Shown: positions 44,197-56,346 of the stretch, one piece after another
Layout of the letters: each line of letters opens with the position of its first letter
Numbering within the stretch: position 1 is the first letter of the stretch
Source of the DNA: Sclerotinia nivalis
Lineage: Eukaryota > Ascomycota > Leotiomycetes > Helotiales > Sclerotiniaceae
Length of the DNA: 64,000 nucleotides
Direction of reading: 5' to 3'
NCBI GenBank assembly: GCA_029531795.1
Contig: JAPEIS010000007.1
Location: 2,604,001-2,668,000 of the forward strand
Made by a program: the position numbers and the translations under genes
Notes under the pieces: generated by a model
What the model was told of the DNA's origin: nothing
Database searches by the model: none
Seen by the model: the letters and a program-made list of their open reading frames with translations, nothing else

Positions 44197-44538
44197 CGCA
44201 TTTGCATTTGCATTCACTCTGTCAACAAACCAACCAACAACACCTAGAAGAGAGGTCCGAGTGGAAGAAAGGTATCTCGATAATTTGATAATATTTGATT
44301 TTAATATTTGACAAAAAAACAAAGGGAAAGAGAAGAGATACAGTGACAGGCGAATATCAAATCGTCTGTACTGTTCTCTAAACTTTTGGTGAGTTGTTCC
44401 TTTTTTGGATTGATTTATTTTCTTATTCCTGTTATCCGCCTGCATCCTTATTGCATCCCCGTCGGCAAAATAACTGGAGATTTGATCACTGTGAATTTGT
44501 GAGTCTTATTAACACACTCATTTTCTCCATCTTCACAG

Positions 44539-47500
44539 TCAATATTCAGACATTGATTTCGACACCTCCTCGTACGACGACGGCAGAGGCAGGATTCGAA
44601 CTCCTATATCCTGATCCATCGAATTCTCCTGCGTTGTCAACAACTTCAACTGCTGAGGGTGGAGGCTCGTCTCCTATTCTTCCACCTCTGCCAGAACCAA
44701 CAATAAACGGTCATACCATCGATCTTTTTGGAACTCCACCTTCACGCCCGCCATCGGAACCTCAAACGGATACTAGTGCTTTCTTTACAGCCAGTTGGGG
44801 ATCTCCGTATCAGCACCCTACAGGATCTTCAGTTGGAAGTCGTTCACTCTATCGAAGTGCATATAGTGAAGCATCAGAAGACTCGGAAGATCTGCCCATT
44901 CGCCATCTTGAGTTGCACACACCGTTTTTACGTCCCCCTCCAACTTTCACAAGGTCTCAAACAGAACCGGATTTTGTGTCTCACGACGGTCTCATCAGTG
45001 CTGCCGTACTAGCCAATCGAGCTCGACGTCCAGCGCATCGATTGACCGAAGATTGGATAAGGCAACATACCGGAGGAGAATCAACGGAAAGGAATAACTG
45101 GCTCAGTGACGATCCTGGAGAAAGTGAGAACTCTTCATTGAGCGGATCAATCTCAGGACGCGCAACAAATTCTTCGGTATTAGAATCAGACCCCAGGACT
45201 CCCACTTTACAACGAGTTTTGCAAGCAAGTCAACAATCGAGGTGGGATTCTGAAAGTCGGCATAGAAGAAAGGATACTGGAGAGACTTTGACACAAGCAG
45301 ATATTCCATCTTCAATACGTGACAAATCTTCGAATATGTCCGCAAGAAACGAGGGTGGTTCGCAGAGAACTTCCGCGAATCATACACCGATAGATGAAAA
45401 ACCCCTCCCTCCTCCGCCTTTGATGGCACCATGGGCAGCCAAAGCTCTACCTAATCCTACACCATCTCCAACTACCCCGCTGCATCCGCGATTAAAGAAG
45501 AAAGTCCCATGGAAGGGAAAAAATATATTGGTATTACTTCCTTGGGATGAAGATCGTGGGAAGAGGGGAGGCGCACCGAAACCCATGACACAGAAAGATG
45601 TAGCTGGCATGCTAAAAGATTGGGAGGAATTGGGTTATGACACCAGTGGATTTAACCTTGGCTCTGATGATGGAGGTGAAGGCGGTCCTGGTCAGAGTCG
45701 AAATGGTTGGCCGCTTATAACTGATGTGGAGGCTGAGAGAAACCAGAAAAATTTCAAAGTCAGTATTCCTGACAAGAGAGGTAAGATAGATGTTTTGTTT
45801 TGTCACCTTCCTCAAAGTTGAGGAGAGGAGCTCCAGATGTGGTTGTGAACATCCATCCCTTCATACCGGGCTGTGGCGTTCTCCCTTGCATTCCTTAATT
45901 GCTTAGTTGAACTACATGAGATTATCGGAATTGCGAAACGGGAATTTGCAAATTATCATTTTCACGTCATTTGTGATAAAATGAGTACTAATGGATTGGA
46001 TAAATATAGAATGGGATGCTTATGTCGAAGAATTGAAAGAAGCCAAATTACGAGCATTAGGTGTTTCCTTAGGGAATGATGACCCCATTCCCATAATTCC
46101 ACCGGCGATATCGAATTTGAGTCGTCGTACTTCAATGCAATATCCACCATTACCATTTTCACCTCCGATACCCACCTCATCGGCAGCGAGTAGTCATATG
46201 GCCCACAATTCGAATCTTCCTTTTTCTCCTGCTTTGATGCCCGGAAATGGTTTATCTACAAGTCAAAGCTCCAATCAAGGTTCTATTGCTTCTCCCGTCT
46301 CAATGCATGCGCATTTGCATGGAAAATTCGGAGGCATGAGACACAGTTCGGTGTCGTTTGGAAACGGGGATCATCCTTTCGGATCACCTTTTCAATATCC
46401 ACAACCAACCTCATCACCAGGTGTTTGGTCTCCACAACAAATGCTTTACCAGCATGGACATAGGAGTGGGTCTCCTTCAATGCATAATTTGGGATCGATT
46501 AGATCTCCCGCTTCGCCTCTTTCTCAGGATGGTTATTTTCCACCAGGTCCTGGTGATGCCATGTCACGACAAATTCTGATGCAAAATCAATTATTGGCTG
46601 CAGGTGCCCGTGCTCGTGCATCTCCAAGTCTTCAAGAGGTTCGTGAGAGTGAAGATGAACAGATGGCGGAGATGCCCGTTCCAAGCAAGAGTCCTTCAAA
46701 AACACCAACATTACAAGATGAACCAACTATCAAGCATAATGCAAGCGCAAGCTTGCAGCGAGAAATTGATGATGCTGAATATCATCTCGAGGAACAATTC
46801 CAACGACAACTTGATGGTGATGACTATAGTCCTCATTCTGATCATGGGGAGGTGGAAAAACAATTTGAGAATAAGCCTGTACCTCACCTTAGAAATTCCT
46901 CGGTCGTTGGCGGTGGACTTGGATCTTCACGATTTGTGGTGGAGACCTCTGATGAGGGGCCTGTTCTTCATCACCCGCAACCCCACAGTCGCGGACATTC
47001 CCTATCTCAGCGGCTGTTCCAGGATTCCGAGCAGGATACCTCTAGTGGTGAATCGAAGAATGGATTACGTGGTGTAAAGGATAATGCGAAATACGACTTG
47101 TCTGATATTGAAACCAACCCTAGCAATATGGGGACACCGACCTTGCAAAATGGCGTACCGGCATTTGGCCATGATAGGGACATGTCTATATCCAGCAATC
47201 CATGGCTCGACGCTGCATCTACCCAATCAAAGATGACGCAACCTAGTCATCGATTCAACAAGCAATCTATGTCAACATTAAACGTTGCAGCGAGACCTTT
47301 CAATTTTAATCCAACAAGCTCTTTCCAACCAAATCAATTCTCCTTCACTGGTGGTAACTTTCAACCAGCACATACAACTGTCAATTACGTGCCATTCGCT
47401 CATCAAGGGCCTTTACCTGGTGTACCTGGACATCATAGCAATCACTCTGTGAAGAATTCATTCAGTAAAATTAATGCTCCGGCCCAGGTATTCTCTCCCA

Positions 47501-50500
47501 ATCTGCCAGGCTTTGTACCCGGACACAGCGAGTTCAACTTCCAAGGACCAAGCTTCAGACCTGATGCACCAACATTTACTCCGAACTTTTCCACCTCTAT
47601 CACTTCTGTGAGTGAAGCATCTGGTAATGAAGCTCCAAGAAATCCCATCTTTGGCGGTCTTGATTTGAATTCCCTCGGCACGACGAAACCTACGAAGAAG
47701 TCAAAAGCTATTCCCATTATTCGACCTGATAGTAATCCATCGAAGGAGTTTGAAGAACCAATGGAAGGTAAAGACGGTCGCCCCATGCAGAACCCAGGTA
47801 ATATCAAGAGAATGCGTAGAGGAAACGATGATGGCGATTCCGTACCTCTGTTTGCTGAGCCCACTGTGCTTCTTCAAGAAGCCACCTCGGAACAGTCAAG
47901 TCCAAAAGAGGCCCAGCTCGCTACTACAGAGGATGACAAGGAAAACTTTGCGCCTTCGAGTGAAGGTGTGGACGAGTTGCCTACTGCTACTGAGAACAAA
48001 AAGACATCCATTGATACGGATTTCTCCCCATTCGAATTTCAACAACAAAAGGAAGCAGAGGACTTCAATGCCGCAATACCATTCACCGCACAAAGATATG
48101 AATCTGATATTAATGGATATGGTGTTGATATTGCAAAGTCAGAAGATGACATGGAAGACGCTGACGAGACTGTACCCAAACGAGACCTACACTCGCAGAC
48201 AGCATCAAATGCAAGTGGAAGTCAGCTTGGCCACAGGAAAATGTCATCATCTCTTTCTGCAACTGCAAAACCTTTTGAATCTCAATCAGACGGGAATTCT
48301 GCTTTCACTTTTGGTGGAAGCCAAGCTCCGGTACTTGCACCAGCTTCTCCTGTTCTCCCAAAGACCAGTGGCCTTGCAGACTCCAGATATGCTAACAGTC
48401 CATCACCACCTCGAGCATCTGCTACAGAATCACCTGCCTTGCGACCTCATGAAGTAAACGATTTTCAAAATGCGTTACCAGGGCCTCTAAGTCCGCCAAA
48501 ATACGACGAAGACTCTGACTTGGAGGAGGGTGAGGTTCGAGAGGATAGAGAGCCAACATTTGAGGAGATTGATGCTGTTATGAGGCATCTCAATTCAACG
48601 GAAATGTCACCAGCCACAGCCTCCAATGGAGATGATACTCCAAGATGGCATGAAGCTGGTCCACAAAGACATATTCAAATTCCTTCAATGTCATCTCCTA
48701 TTCGCCTTCATCCTAATCTTTTGCGCAGTGATGCTCCGAGCCCAAGTCCAGGTCGAAAAATATATGCAGAGGATAGTCAATTTGGCGAAATGCCTCCCGA
48801 CAGACTATATTCTTACATGGGAACTGAAGATGATCCATTCGCGGACCCTCATTCTACAGCTGCCTTTGGATCACCTATTCATCGTCTCAACACTGGGAAT
48901 AGTCTCTCAGTTAGTGATTGGGATGATGTCCTCAGCGAAGGCGAGGAGATTAAACTTCATGAAAGAATTGGTTTCTTTGATAATCGTGTCAATGACATCG
49001 TCGGTTCGTTGTTGGCCGATAGATTGGACCCGATAGAGAAAATCCTGGAAGGAATTACACATACTTTACGATCAATTCCTTATTCCGCAAGAACCGCACC
49101 ACATCGCAGAGAACAACGCAGCTTGTCTGGTGCACTCAGTGATGCTGATGATGAAGATGACGAAGACCCTGGAAGATCAGCAAGTCCAAGGAGAAACGCA
49201 AAATTGGAGAAAATTAGAACGGTCGTATTGGATGCTCTCAATGCCCATTCCTCAAGACCTCAAAGTGCCATCACTCCAACAGCTGCATCAATGTTACCTT
49301 CCTCGCGTAATGTCCTTCAAGCTTTGGATGAAATGAAGGAGCATCTAACCCAATCCTCACGACCTGCCTTCAGCGTGGAAGATCTCAAGAATGCTGTGGA
49401 GCAAGTTGTTGAAAAGAGAATACCTGCTCCAGTTAATTTTGATGATGTTTCAGCTACCAAATTAGCGGAGGCTGAAGCAAAGATAGCCGCTCTTGAACAA
49501 CAAGCCCACACTAGGTTGGCTGAGATGGAAGAAAATTCTCGACTCAAGATTTCCGAGCTCGAAGAAAAGCTCCATCGAGCTGATGATTGGGTTGAGGAAG
49601 AGATCAAGAAGCGCAGAGCCGCTGAAGACTCTAAGGCTATGACGGAAAGACTTTTAGCTAGTTCTCTAGAAGAAGAAACTCGACTTAGACAAATTGTCGA
49701 CGAAAAGAGCTCGAAGGCGGAGATAGAGATTGTAACTCGACGAAAGGCCGAGGATCGTCTCGCTGAAGCTCAACGTCTACTTCGTATCTCTTCCGAAGAG
49801 GAAGATCGACTTCGCGACGCCTTGTTGGAGAAAGATGCCAGGATTCGGGAGATTGCAGAAGATCGCGATCATAAGGTAAGAGGTATTGAAGAGTTTAAAA
49901 GCAAGACTACTATGCGTATCGCGCTTCTGGAAACTGCTCAGGAGAGCTTTCGCAAAACAGAAGCAGATCTTACCGCCACAATTCACATGGCAGAATCTGA
50001 ATTACGGGAATCGCGTTCATTAGCCCATAGATGGCAGCTGGAGGCGGAAGGAGCCATGGAAGCAGCCAAGAGACACAGTGAGGATGCGGAACAAGCCAAT
50101 GAAACCAATAGAGACCTTAGGAGGACCATCGAGACTTTGAAGAACCAGATGGAGGAAAGTATCCGAGTCCGCGAATCCATGAGATCGAAATTAATGGATT
50201 TGCAGGAGGATATGGCTACAGCGTCCCAAAGCATTTCACAAGAAAACTCCCATCGTGCCAAGAAAGAACAGGAATTACTTGCTAGACAAGAAGTCCTTGA
50301 TGCTAAACTTCATGCCGAAGCTAGAACAAGGGAACGACTCGAACTGGAAATTGAACGACTAGAGAGCGGTGAGAGACAAGGTATGAGAGCTGTTAACGAG
50401 TGTAAGAGGTTGGAAGCTCTTGTCATTGAACTACGAAATGAGAATCATGCTGCCCACAAAGATGTTATGAGATACAAGCGAGAATTCGAGGAAGCTCGCG

Positions 50501-52035
50501 AATCTGGCCTAGGCGAGGTTGCACGCACGAGAAAATATATGCAGGTTGAGGTCGACACCGCCAATCATGAGGTCAACGTCGTCAGAGAGGAACTTGAGAA
50601 TCAAATCTCCAGACTTCAAGCCGAGATAGATCTGGTAAAATTGGATGCCGAGACTGCAAAGGAACAACATGATATGCTTTTAGAAGCGGCGCAGACTTCG
50701 AAGAAAGACATGTTCGATGACATTACAAGAAAGCATCAAGATCAGCTTGAAGATTTACAAGAAAAACTCAAGCGACAACTTGAAAACACCATTGTGGATG
50801 CTCAGAGATCGGAACAACATCTCTTGGAGCGATTAAGTTTGAGTACCGCCAAAACGGAACATCTTCAAGATCGTGTGAGCCATTTGGAGGATAAATTGGA
50901 GGTCGCCAGGTCTGCTGCACAAGCCGCCGCTACTCATGCTAAAGCTGCAAGGTCGGCAAGTGTAGCTGGATCTTTGCCATCACCGTCACTACCAAAGGCT
51001 TCCACACGTGGATTGGATGTGCCGGAAAAGATCTCCCCGCAAGCGCTTCGTGAATCTATCATGGTTTTACAAGAGCAATTGCAAGATCGTGAGTTGAAGA
51101 TTGAGGATCTGGAGCAGAAGCTTGAGGATGTGGACCCTGATGCTTCAACAAAGATTAGCAAACGTGATGATGAGATTACGTGGCTACGAGAACTTCTTTC
51201 GGTGCGCAAGAGTGATCTTCAAGATATTGTTCAGGCCTTATCAACCGGCACATATAACCCAGGGAATGTTCGTGATGCCGCTATTCGATTGAGCGCCAAT
51301 CTTCAGATGGAAGAGCAAGAACGTGAGAGGGCTATGAACGGTGGCTCATCTATCAACCTTCCAAACATTGCAGCCTCCATTGCAGCTAGTCCCAGAGTTG
51401 CACAAGTTGCCAATGCCGTAGGACCACTTGCCGCTGCTTGGGGAAATTGGAGAAACAAGAATCAATCAAAGGATGCAACTGCTCTGATGAGTGGTGGTAA
51501 TAGTTTAGCTACCGAAAGCGGTAACTCAACGCCATCTAAAGCTGGAAGTTCGTCTGGATTTCTAAGTGGATTGATGACACCGCCGGCAAGCAGCTCCAGG
51601 CAATTTCCCAATACACCTGGAGCACCTCCGCCAGTACAGATTAACAGGGAGCCAACCAATTTCGCTAGGAATAATGCATTGAGCGCTTTTAACACCACAG
51701 GTCAACGATTTGCGGCTAGACAAGGTGGACTTAGTTCCAGAACGTCGACACCGAGACGTGCAGACAAAGTCCCGGTCAGAAGAGAAGCAACATCAACTCC
51801 ACCAATGCTGTTAAAGAGTAGCTACGACAATGATGCTGTGGTAACAAATCATGATGAGCTAGGTAATGGAAATAGACGCGGGAGTAGACGCGGAAGTGCA
51901 CTTGCGCAACCAAGTTTGGGGATGAGCTTGGGTGAGGAACTGGGAGATTTCGGAAGTGAAGAGGGCTTTTATGATGATGATGAAAGTACAATGGATGAGA
52001 TGGCTGGGATTTACAGTGGGGGATTTGGACGTTGA
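44539..52035 (+). CDS. Very large coiled-coil protein (about 2,420 aa visible), start codon not found
   Basis: Two exons, 44539-45780 and 46010-52035, are joined by a 229-bp intron with GTAAGA donor, TACTAAT branch and ATATAG acceptor. The join reads DKR-EWDAYVEELKEAKLRALG in one frame. Residues 1-415 are Pro/Ser/Thr-rich and disordered. They end in a compact conserved-looking block (KKVPWKGKNILVLLPWDEDR, then DVAGMLKDWEELGYDTSGF). Residues 415-1500 are disordered with Pro/Ser and Phe/Asn-rich patches. A long coiled coil (about 1560-2160, Glu/Lys/Leu/Arg heptads) and a Ser/Gly-rich tail ending in acidic DDDESTMDEM follow. The first in-frame ATG comes some 265 codons in, so an upstream exon with the start is expected. 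I recognise it as a filamentous-ascomycete protein type, perhaps a cytoskeletal or septal scaffold, but cannot name it. Confidence 0.85.
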
Positions 52036-52582
52036 TTGAAAAAGTTTCTTTTGTCATTTCTTTTTAATTTCTATCGGGGTCTAAATTTAAGGATGTTTGA
52101 GGGGAGGAAGAAGTGGATTCAAAGCTTCTTATACCGATACCGTCTGCATTCACAGAATGGGCTCTTTTACATACATATCCTTTAATAGTTCTAGAATGAT
52201 ACCCGGAGCGCGCGAGGGAGGAGTGGTAGAGCAGAGAGGATTGGCAGAGAAGAGAGATTGGATATAGTTTCCTTTATTAATGTTGATGGGTAAGAGGAAG
52301 GATTTAACGATAGAAAATGAAATATTGAGGTTACTTTGCATTTTTAAATACCTGGTTGAAAGTTGGAATGAGTTGAAGTTTGAAGGTTTATATGGACGTG
52401 CACAGCAGATGAAAAATTCGATAAGACTGAACAATAAATGTATACCAAATTCGGTTTCATTGCTTCGAGCTTCGCCATGTCCCATGTGTCTTATAATAAA
52501 TGAAGCAAGGTCTTTTCCTTTCCTATGGGGTAAACATACATCCAACAAGACCTCCAGTCAGATCACCAGTGACGATCAACAA
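52036..52582. other. Intergenic, convergent 3' ends
   Basis: About 550 bases between the coiled-coil gene and the acetylesterase gene. No feature beyond untranslated sequence. Confidence 0.5.
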
Positions 52583-53656
52583 TCAAAAGAATGTACCACT
52601 GTAAGCTCCTGCAAATGCTGCCGCAACCAATTTTTGAACCGCCTGACCAGGGTGGAAATTATTCCACCACAGACAGCTTACCCCGTTTGTATCATAGCAA
52701 CCTGCATTTGGGGCACCATATGCTGTTGGATTGTTTATGGCGGTGTTGAAGGGAATCTGCGAATTTGTGTAAGTTCATGGATGATGAGCTAGATTTCAAA
52801 TTTGACGTACCGAAGTATCAATCACTGTGACGATGGTTCCAGACCTTTCGGATTGGAACTCAGTGGCCGTGCTTTTGACGAGAGCGTTCCAAGCTGCAAT
52901 ACTTGCAGTGTATGCTGTTTGCGTCGTACTGTTCAAAGCTAAAATTTTGGGACTTTTGTTCGTGGCTATTTTCTCCAGTCAATGTTTGATCCAACTCACC
53001 ATATTAAACATCGAATATTGACTTACGTGGAACTGTCAGCAAGGCAAAATTCCTGGCCCCATAATAATACATTATGTCAAGCTGCTTCCAGTAGGTGTTG
53101 AAGATCTCCGTGAAGAGTTCACTCTCGTTAGAGTATGTATGACTGAGATCAATATCATTGATGCCAAACCACACAGCGAAGAGTGTATTTGCCGAAGTCC
53201 ATGGCGCATACGAAGGTTTTGGGGCAAGATTTGCAGTGAAGATTGCGGTTTGTTCGACTAGTGATTTAGAACCGGAGGTAATGGAAGGAACAATATTATC
53301 GTCTACTGTTGAGCCTCCAACAGCAAAATTGTAAGATAATGTTAAAGAGGTGTTATATGTGGTGACCAAGTGATCAATCCAATTGAGACCCGCATCCGTT
53401 GTAGTGCCTGGGAATGGAGGATTTCCAATCGGGTTATCAGCAGAAGGCTTTGTACCCGTTATTGAGAAGAGTGTTCGTGAGTAGGAGTCACCACTAGTAA
53501 GGTTAACACCATTTCCTCAATACATTTCGGGTGCTCTCACAAGGAAAATAGATACTTAGTTCCTGTTACCTGTCTAGGTGCAACTGAGTTCAGGAATGGG
53601 AAGGCCACGCCACCATCGACCAATAGAGGAAGGATAAACAGGAATTGAGAAAACAT
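52583..53656 (-). CDS. Secreted GDSL/SGNH carbohydrate esterase, CE16 acetylesterase type
   Basis: Would remove acetyl groups from plant-wall oligosaccharides. Four exons give 303 residues: 53656-53541, 53493-53027, 52965-52811 and 52756-52583. A signal peptide (MFSQFLFILPLLVDGGVA) is present. Block I is KYLFSFGDSYSRT with the nucleophile Ser, its codons split by the first intron. Block II is NFAVGGSTVDD, block III is WFGINDIDLS, and the catalytic His lies in WWNNFHPGQAVQKL near the end. SGNH residues Ser, Gly, Asn and His are all visible. The last exon closes with a short hydrophobic end (FAGAYSGTFF). The frame is continuous across all three introns. Confidence 0.93.
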
Positions 53657-55921
53657 GACCCAGGTTTTAGTTTGAGGAGAAGACGTGAGCAAATGTTATG
53701 ATCGAGAAATGGGCGAAGACGTATGATAAAATACCTTTTACGAAGCACAAAGCAAAGATGGGCTCCATCATCAATCGCTATCGATACACCGCCAAATTAT
53801 CCGTGGCTCGCTCAACAGTGGAATATGCCTGATGGTCCCCACAAGAAAAAGCTGTACTGAAAACTTGCTCAATGGGTAAATTCTGATTGGGACGGAAGGA
53901 ATATTAATGTATCGCTGTTAATATTTCCGGCATGGGAAAAACATGCACGATTCTCCAAAAGATGAAGGATCATTGTCCAGCTTTGTAAGATTACATTATA
54001 GCTTGCCCTTGGCCATGGCTGTATGAAGACAATTTGAGTTTGAACATCTCGCTGTCGTCTCGCGTACGAAAATTAAGCACTTGCTCAACCACCAAAAATT
54101 AAATTCGTAGTTACTAGTAGTTGTTTTTCTTTCTTCTTTTTAAATGTTTAATAATTATTTCAATATATATATATATATATTTATTTTCATTACTTTAAAA
54201 TTTAAAGTTATTTTTATTATTATAGATAAATTATTTCCTTTATAAATAATATATTTATAAATAATCGATTTTTTCTCTTATAAATAATATTTTTTTAAAT
54301 TATTTTTTTTTTGATAAATAAATTCTTTCTTTTATTGAAATTAAAAGTTTTTTTGTTATAAATTAATTTCTACTATACTATAGCTCATTAATCCGAGTCT
54401 ATTATTAGTTCAAAATATCATATCATTTGTATTATATACTGCTCCTTTATCTTCCCAAATTGTTTCGGGCATCTTTTCAGAATATCATAAACCATTTTCA
54501 TTACCAATTTCTTGCTGATCGACTTTGTGGTAAGATTACGTAGGACGTACAGTCGCCTGCCATCCTGAGTCCTTTTCCTAAAGCTCTACAAATGCCAAGT
54601 TGGGTAAGTATCTCATTCGAAGCCTATCTTAATAGTATTTGTGATTTTGGAATAGTTATCTTAATCGGACTGAGAATCCTTTCCAATTTTCCATGAGATC
54701 GTTAAACTCTGCTCGTCTGGGAGGAATGAGGGACCTTTTTTGCTTTGTCATGTATGACACCACAAATTCTGCACTGAAATATCACCATCGTATCTCCAGT
54801 CTTCTATAACAAAAGATTGAAACTGGCGATGAAACTACAAGTTGTTGCATCCTATGGGTTCCAGAAACAGAGCCAAAGTTTCGTGGTTTCTCACATGTAA
54901 GATGAATGCTTGTAATCTCAGAACTTTTCAAGGAGTTCAAGAAGTAAATGATGAAGGAATGATTTATTTCCAATTATTTGATATCTGGAAGAATGAGAAG
55001 ACTTATGGCATGTTTTCTGGGCCTTGGTGATTGAATTATAAGGATACCTTTACTCAATGTATTCGGAGAGCTCTTAGGTATAGCAATAGTACCTTCCATA
55101 ATATTCTTCTTACCTACGTTATTTATTCACTTTTTCCATTGTTATTTAACAGACAAAGTACACTTTTTTCCATCCAATTTTCTCTGCTATAGGTCACCCA
55201 AACACCATGAATAAAAATCATCAAAGATAAAACCTCAAAATCTCTTCCAATTTGTTACTTTTGCGTTGAATGCATACAAATCTCGGCAAGGAAATTCTTG
55301 GTACGATGACATGACACTATAACCATACCCTCATTTCTTGGATATCCGGTATCACCTTAGAAAAAGGCAACCCTATACCCAGAGCATAAATTAAAAGACG
55401 AGACTCAGCTAGGTAGTCCCCTGGCATGATGTGGTCCTATTGAAAGAAGGTTTTGTCTAGTCCATTGCCCATGAACTCATTGTTAGGGGCCAGGAAGGGG
55501 CTTAGTGCCAATTTTTGAGGAGCATTTCTTCCCCATTGTCTCCATGATTTCTATATTAAGCAAATTAAAATTGGTACGCGATATGATCATGTAAAATGCG
55601 ACCATTCGTGACAATTTTACTGTGACAATGGCCGTGCCAATGGACCTTGACATTTCACAGTGATAAATACATAGCGATGAAAAAATCTCGAAGGTTCATA
55701 CATGACATCTCATTTTCAGTTGATTCCTAATTCTGAAGCACCGACACCAAAGATTTCGACAATGATTATCAAAACCACCTTGCATGACCTCTGTCTTCTT
55801 CCCTGACCATCGCTCTCATCCAAACCACAGAGTCAATCACGCATCCTTTCAAGAAACCTTTCACTGCATCTTAATCTCCCGCCAGTATTTCCGCTGACAT
55901 TCAAAACGCAGGAGTACTAGC
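53657..55921. other. Intergenic region with an AT-rich island
   Basis: About 2.3 kb. The part at 54110-54400 is almost entirely A and T and is listed separately. The rest contains only unsupported short ORFs. Confidence 0.5.
54110..54400. repeat. AT-rich low-complexity island with (TA)n
   Basis: About 290 bases with almost no G or C. It includes an uninterrupted TA dinucleotide run at about 54163-54180 and many TTATAAAT-like words. Such islands in filamentous fungi often come from RIP-mutated repeats, but none is recognisable here. Confidence 0.75.
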
Positions 55922-56346
55922 TTAAGCACATGCGGTACAAACAGCACTGACAGCGTCCAAGACTTGAATCGCGGTGGTCAATCCACAAGCGTTGATAACG
56001 CAACTGGAAGCGTCACTTTGGATAGAAGAGAAGGTTCCAGATGCGCATTCACAAGCGTAGTTATCGATGCTTGAGCAATGTGTTTTCACTGCTGAATTGA
56101 TGCAAGGAACCTAGTAAAGATATTAGTGGATCGATTGGAGGAAAGAAAACAGAAACTGAGCAAGGGGATATGGGATCACAATGAAGAAAAAATGAATGAT
56201 AATGTTGGGTCAAGGAAATTGAGGTAAATGAAGAGGTTACATACACCACAAGCAGGAACGGCAGTAACAGCTGATGTACAAGCAGCACTTTGAGCTGAAA
56301 CGATGGAGGCAGCTCCGAGACCAATAGCGACGTATGAGAACTTCAT
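55922..56346 (-). CDS. Small secreted CFEM-domain protein
   Basis: 96 residues from two exons, 56346-56245 and 56110-55922, with a 134-bp intron (GTATGT..ACTAG, phase 0). A signal peptide (MKFSYVAIGLGAASIVSA) leads straight into a CFEM domain. There are eight main cysteines in the pattern C..C.PC..C..C.C..C..C, with PACGVPCINSAV, HCSSIDNYACEC and SCVINACG visible. The protein ends just after the domain (VCTACA). There is no Ser/Thr-rich stalk or GPI signal, so it is likely free in the apoplast or wall. CFEM proteins serve in haem or iron capture, and some act as effectors in plant-infecting fungi. No function can be assigned here. The short ORFs reported on the same strand overlap the intron and are not real. 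Confidence 0.9.

Larger units (their letters stand above)
42483..44538. other. Long intergenic region with palindrome cluster and hexamer repeat
   Basis: About 2 kb. A compact set of GC-rich inverted repeats lies at 43201-43307, and a GAATTG hexamer tract at 44144-44196; both are listed separately. The right end presumably contains the missing first exon of the large coiled-coil gene. Confidence 0.6.

Noticed and set aside
44069..44300. Possible first exon of the large gene starting at ATG 44069 and reading through the hexamer repeat as Asn-Trp repeats.
   Set aside because: The needed intron would be only 34 bp, and the resulting frame does not join in phase to the exon at 44539.
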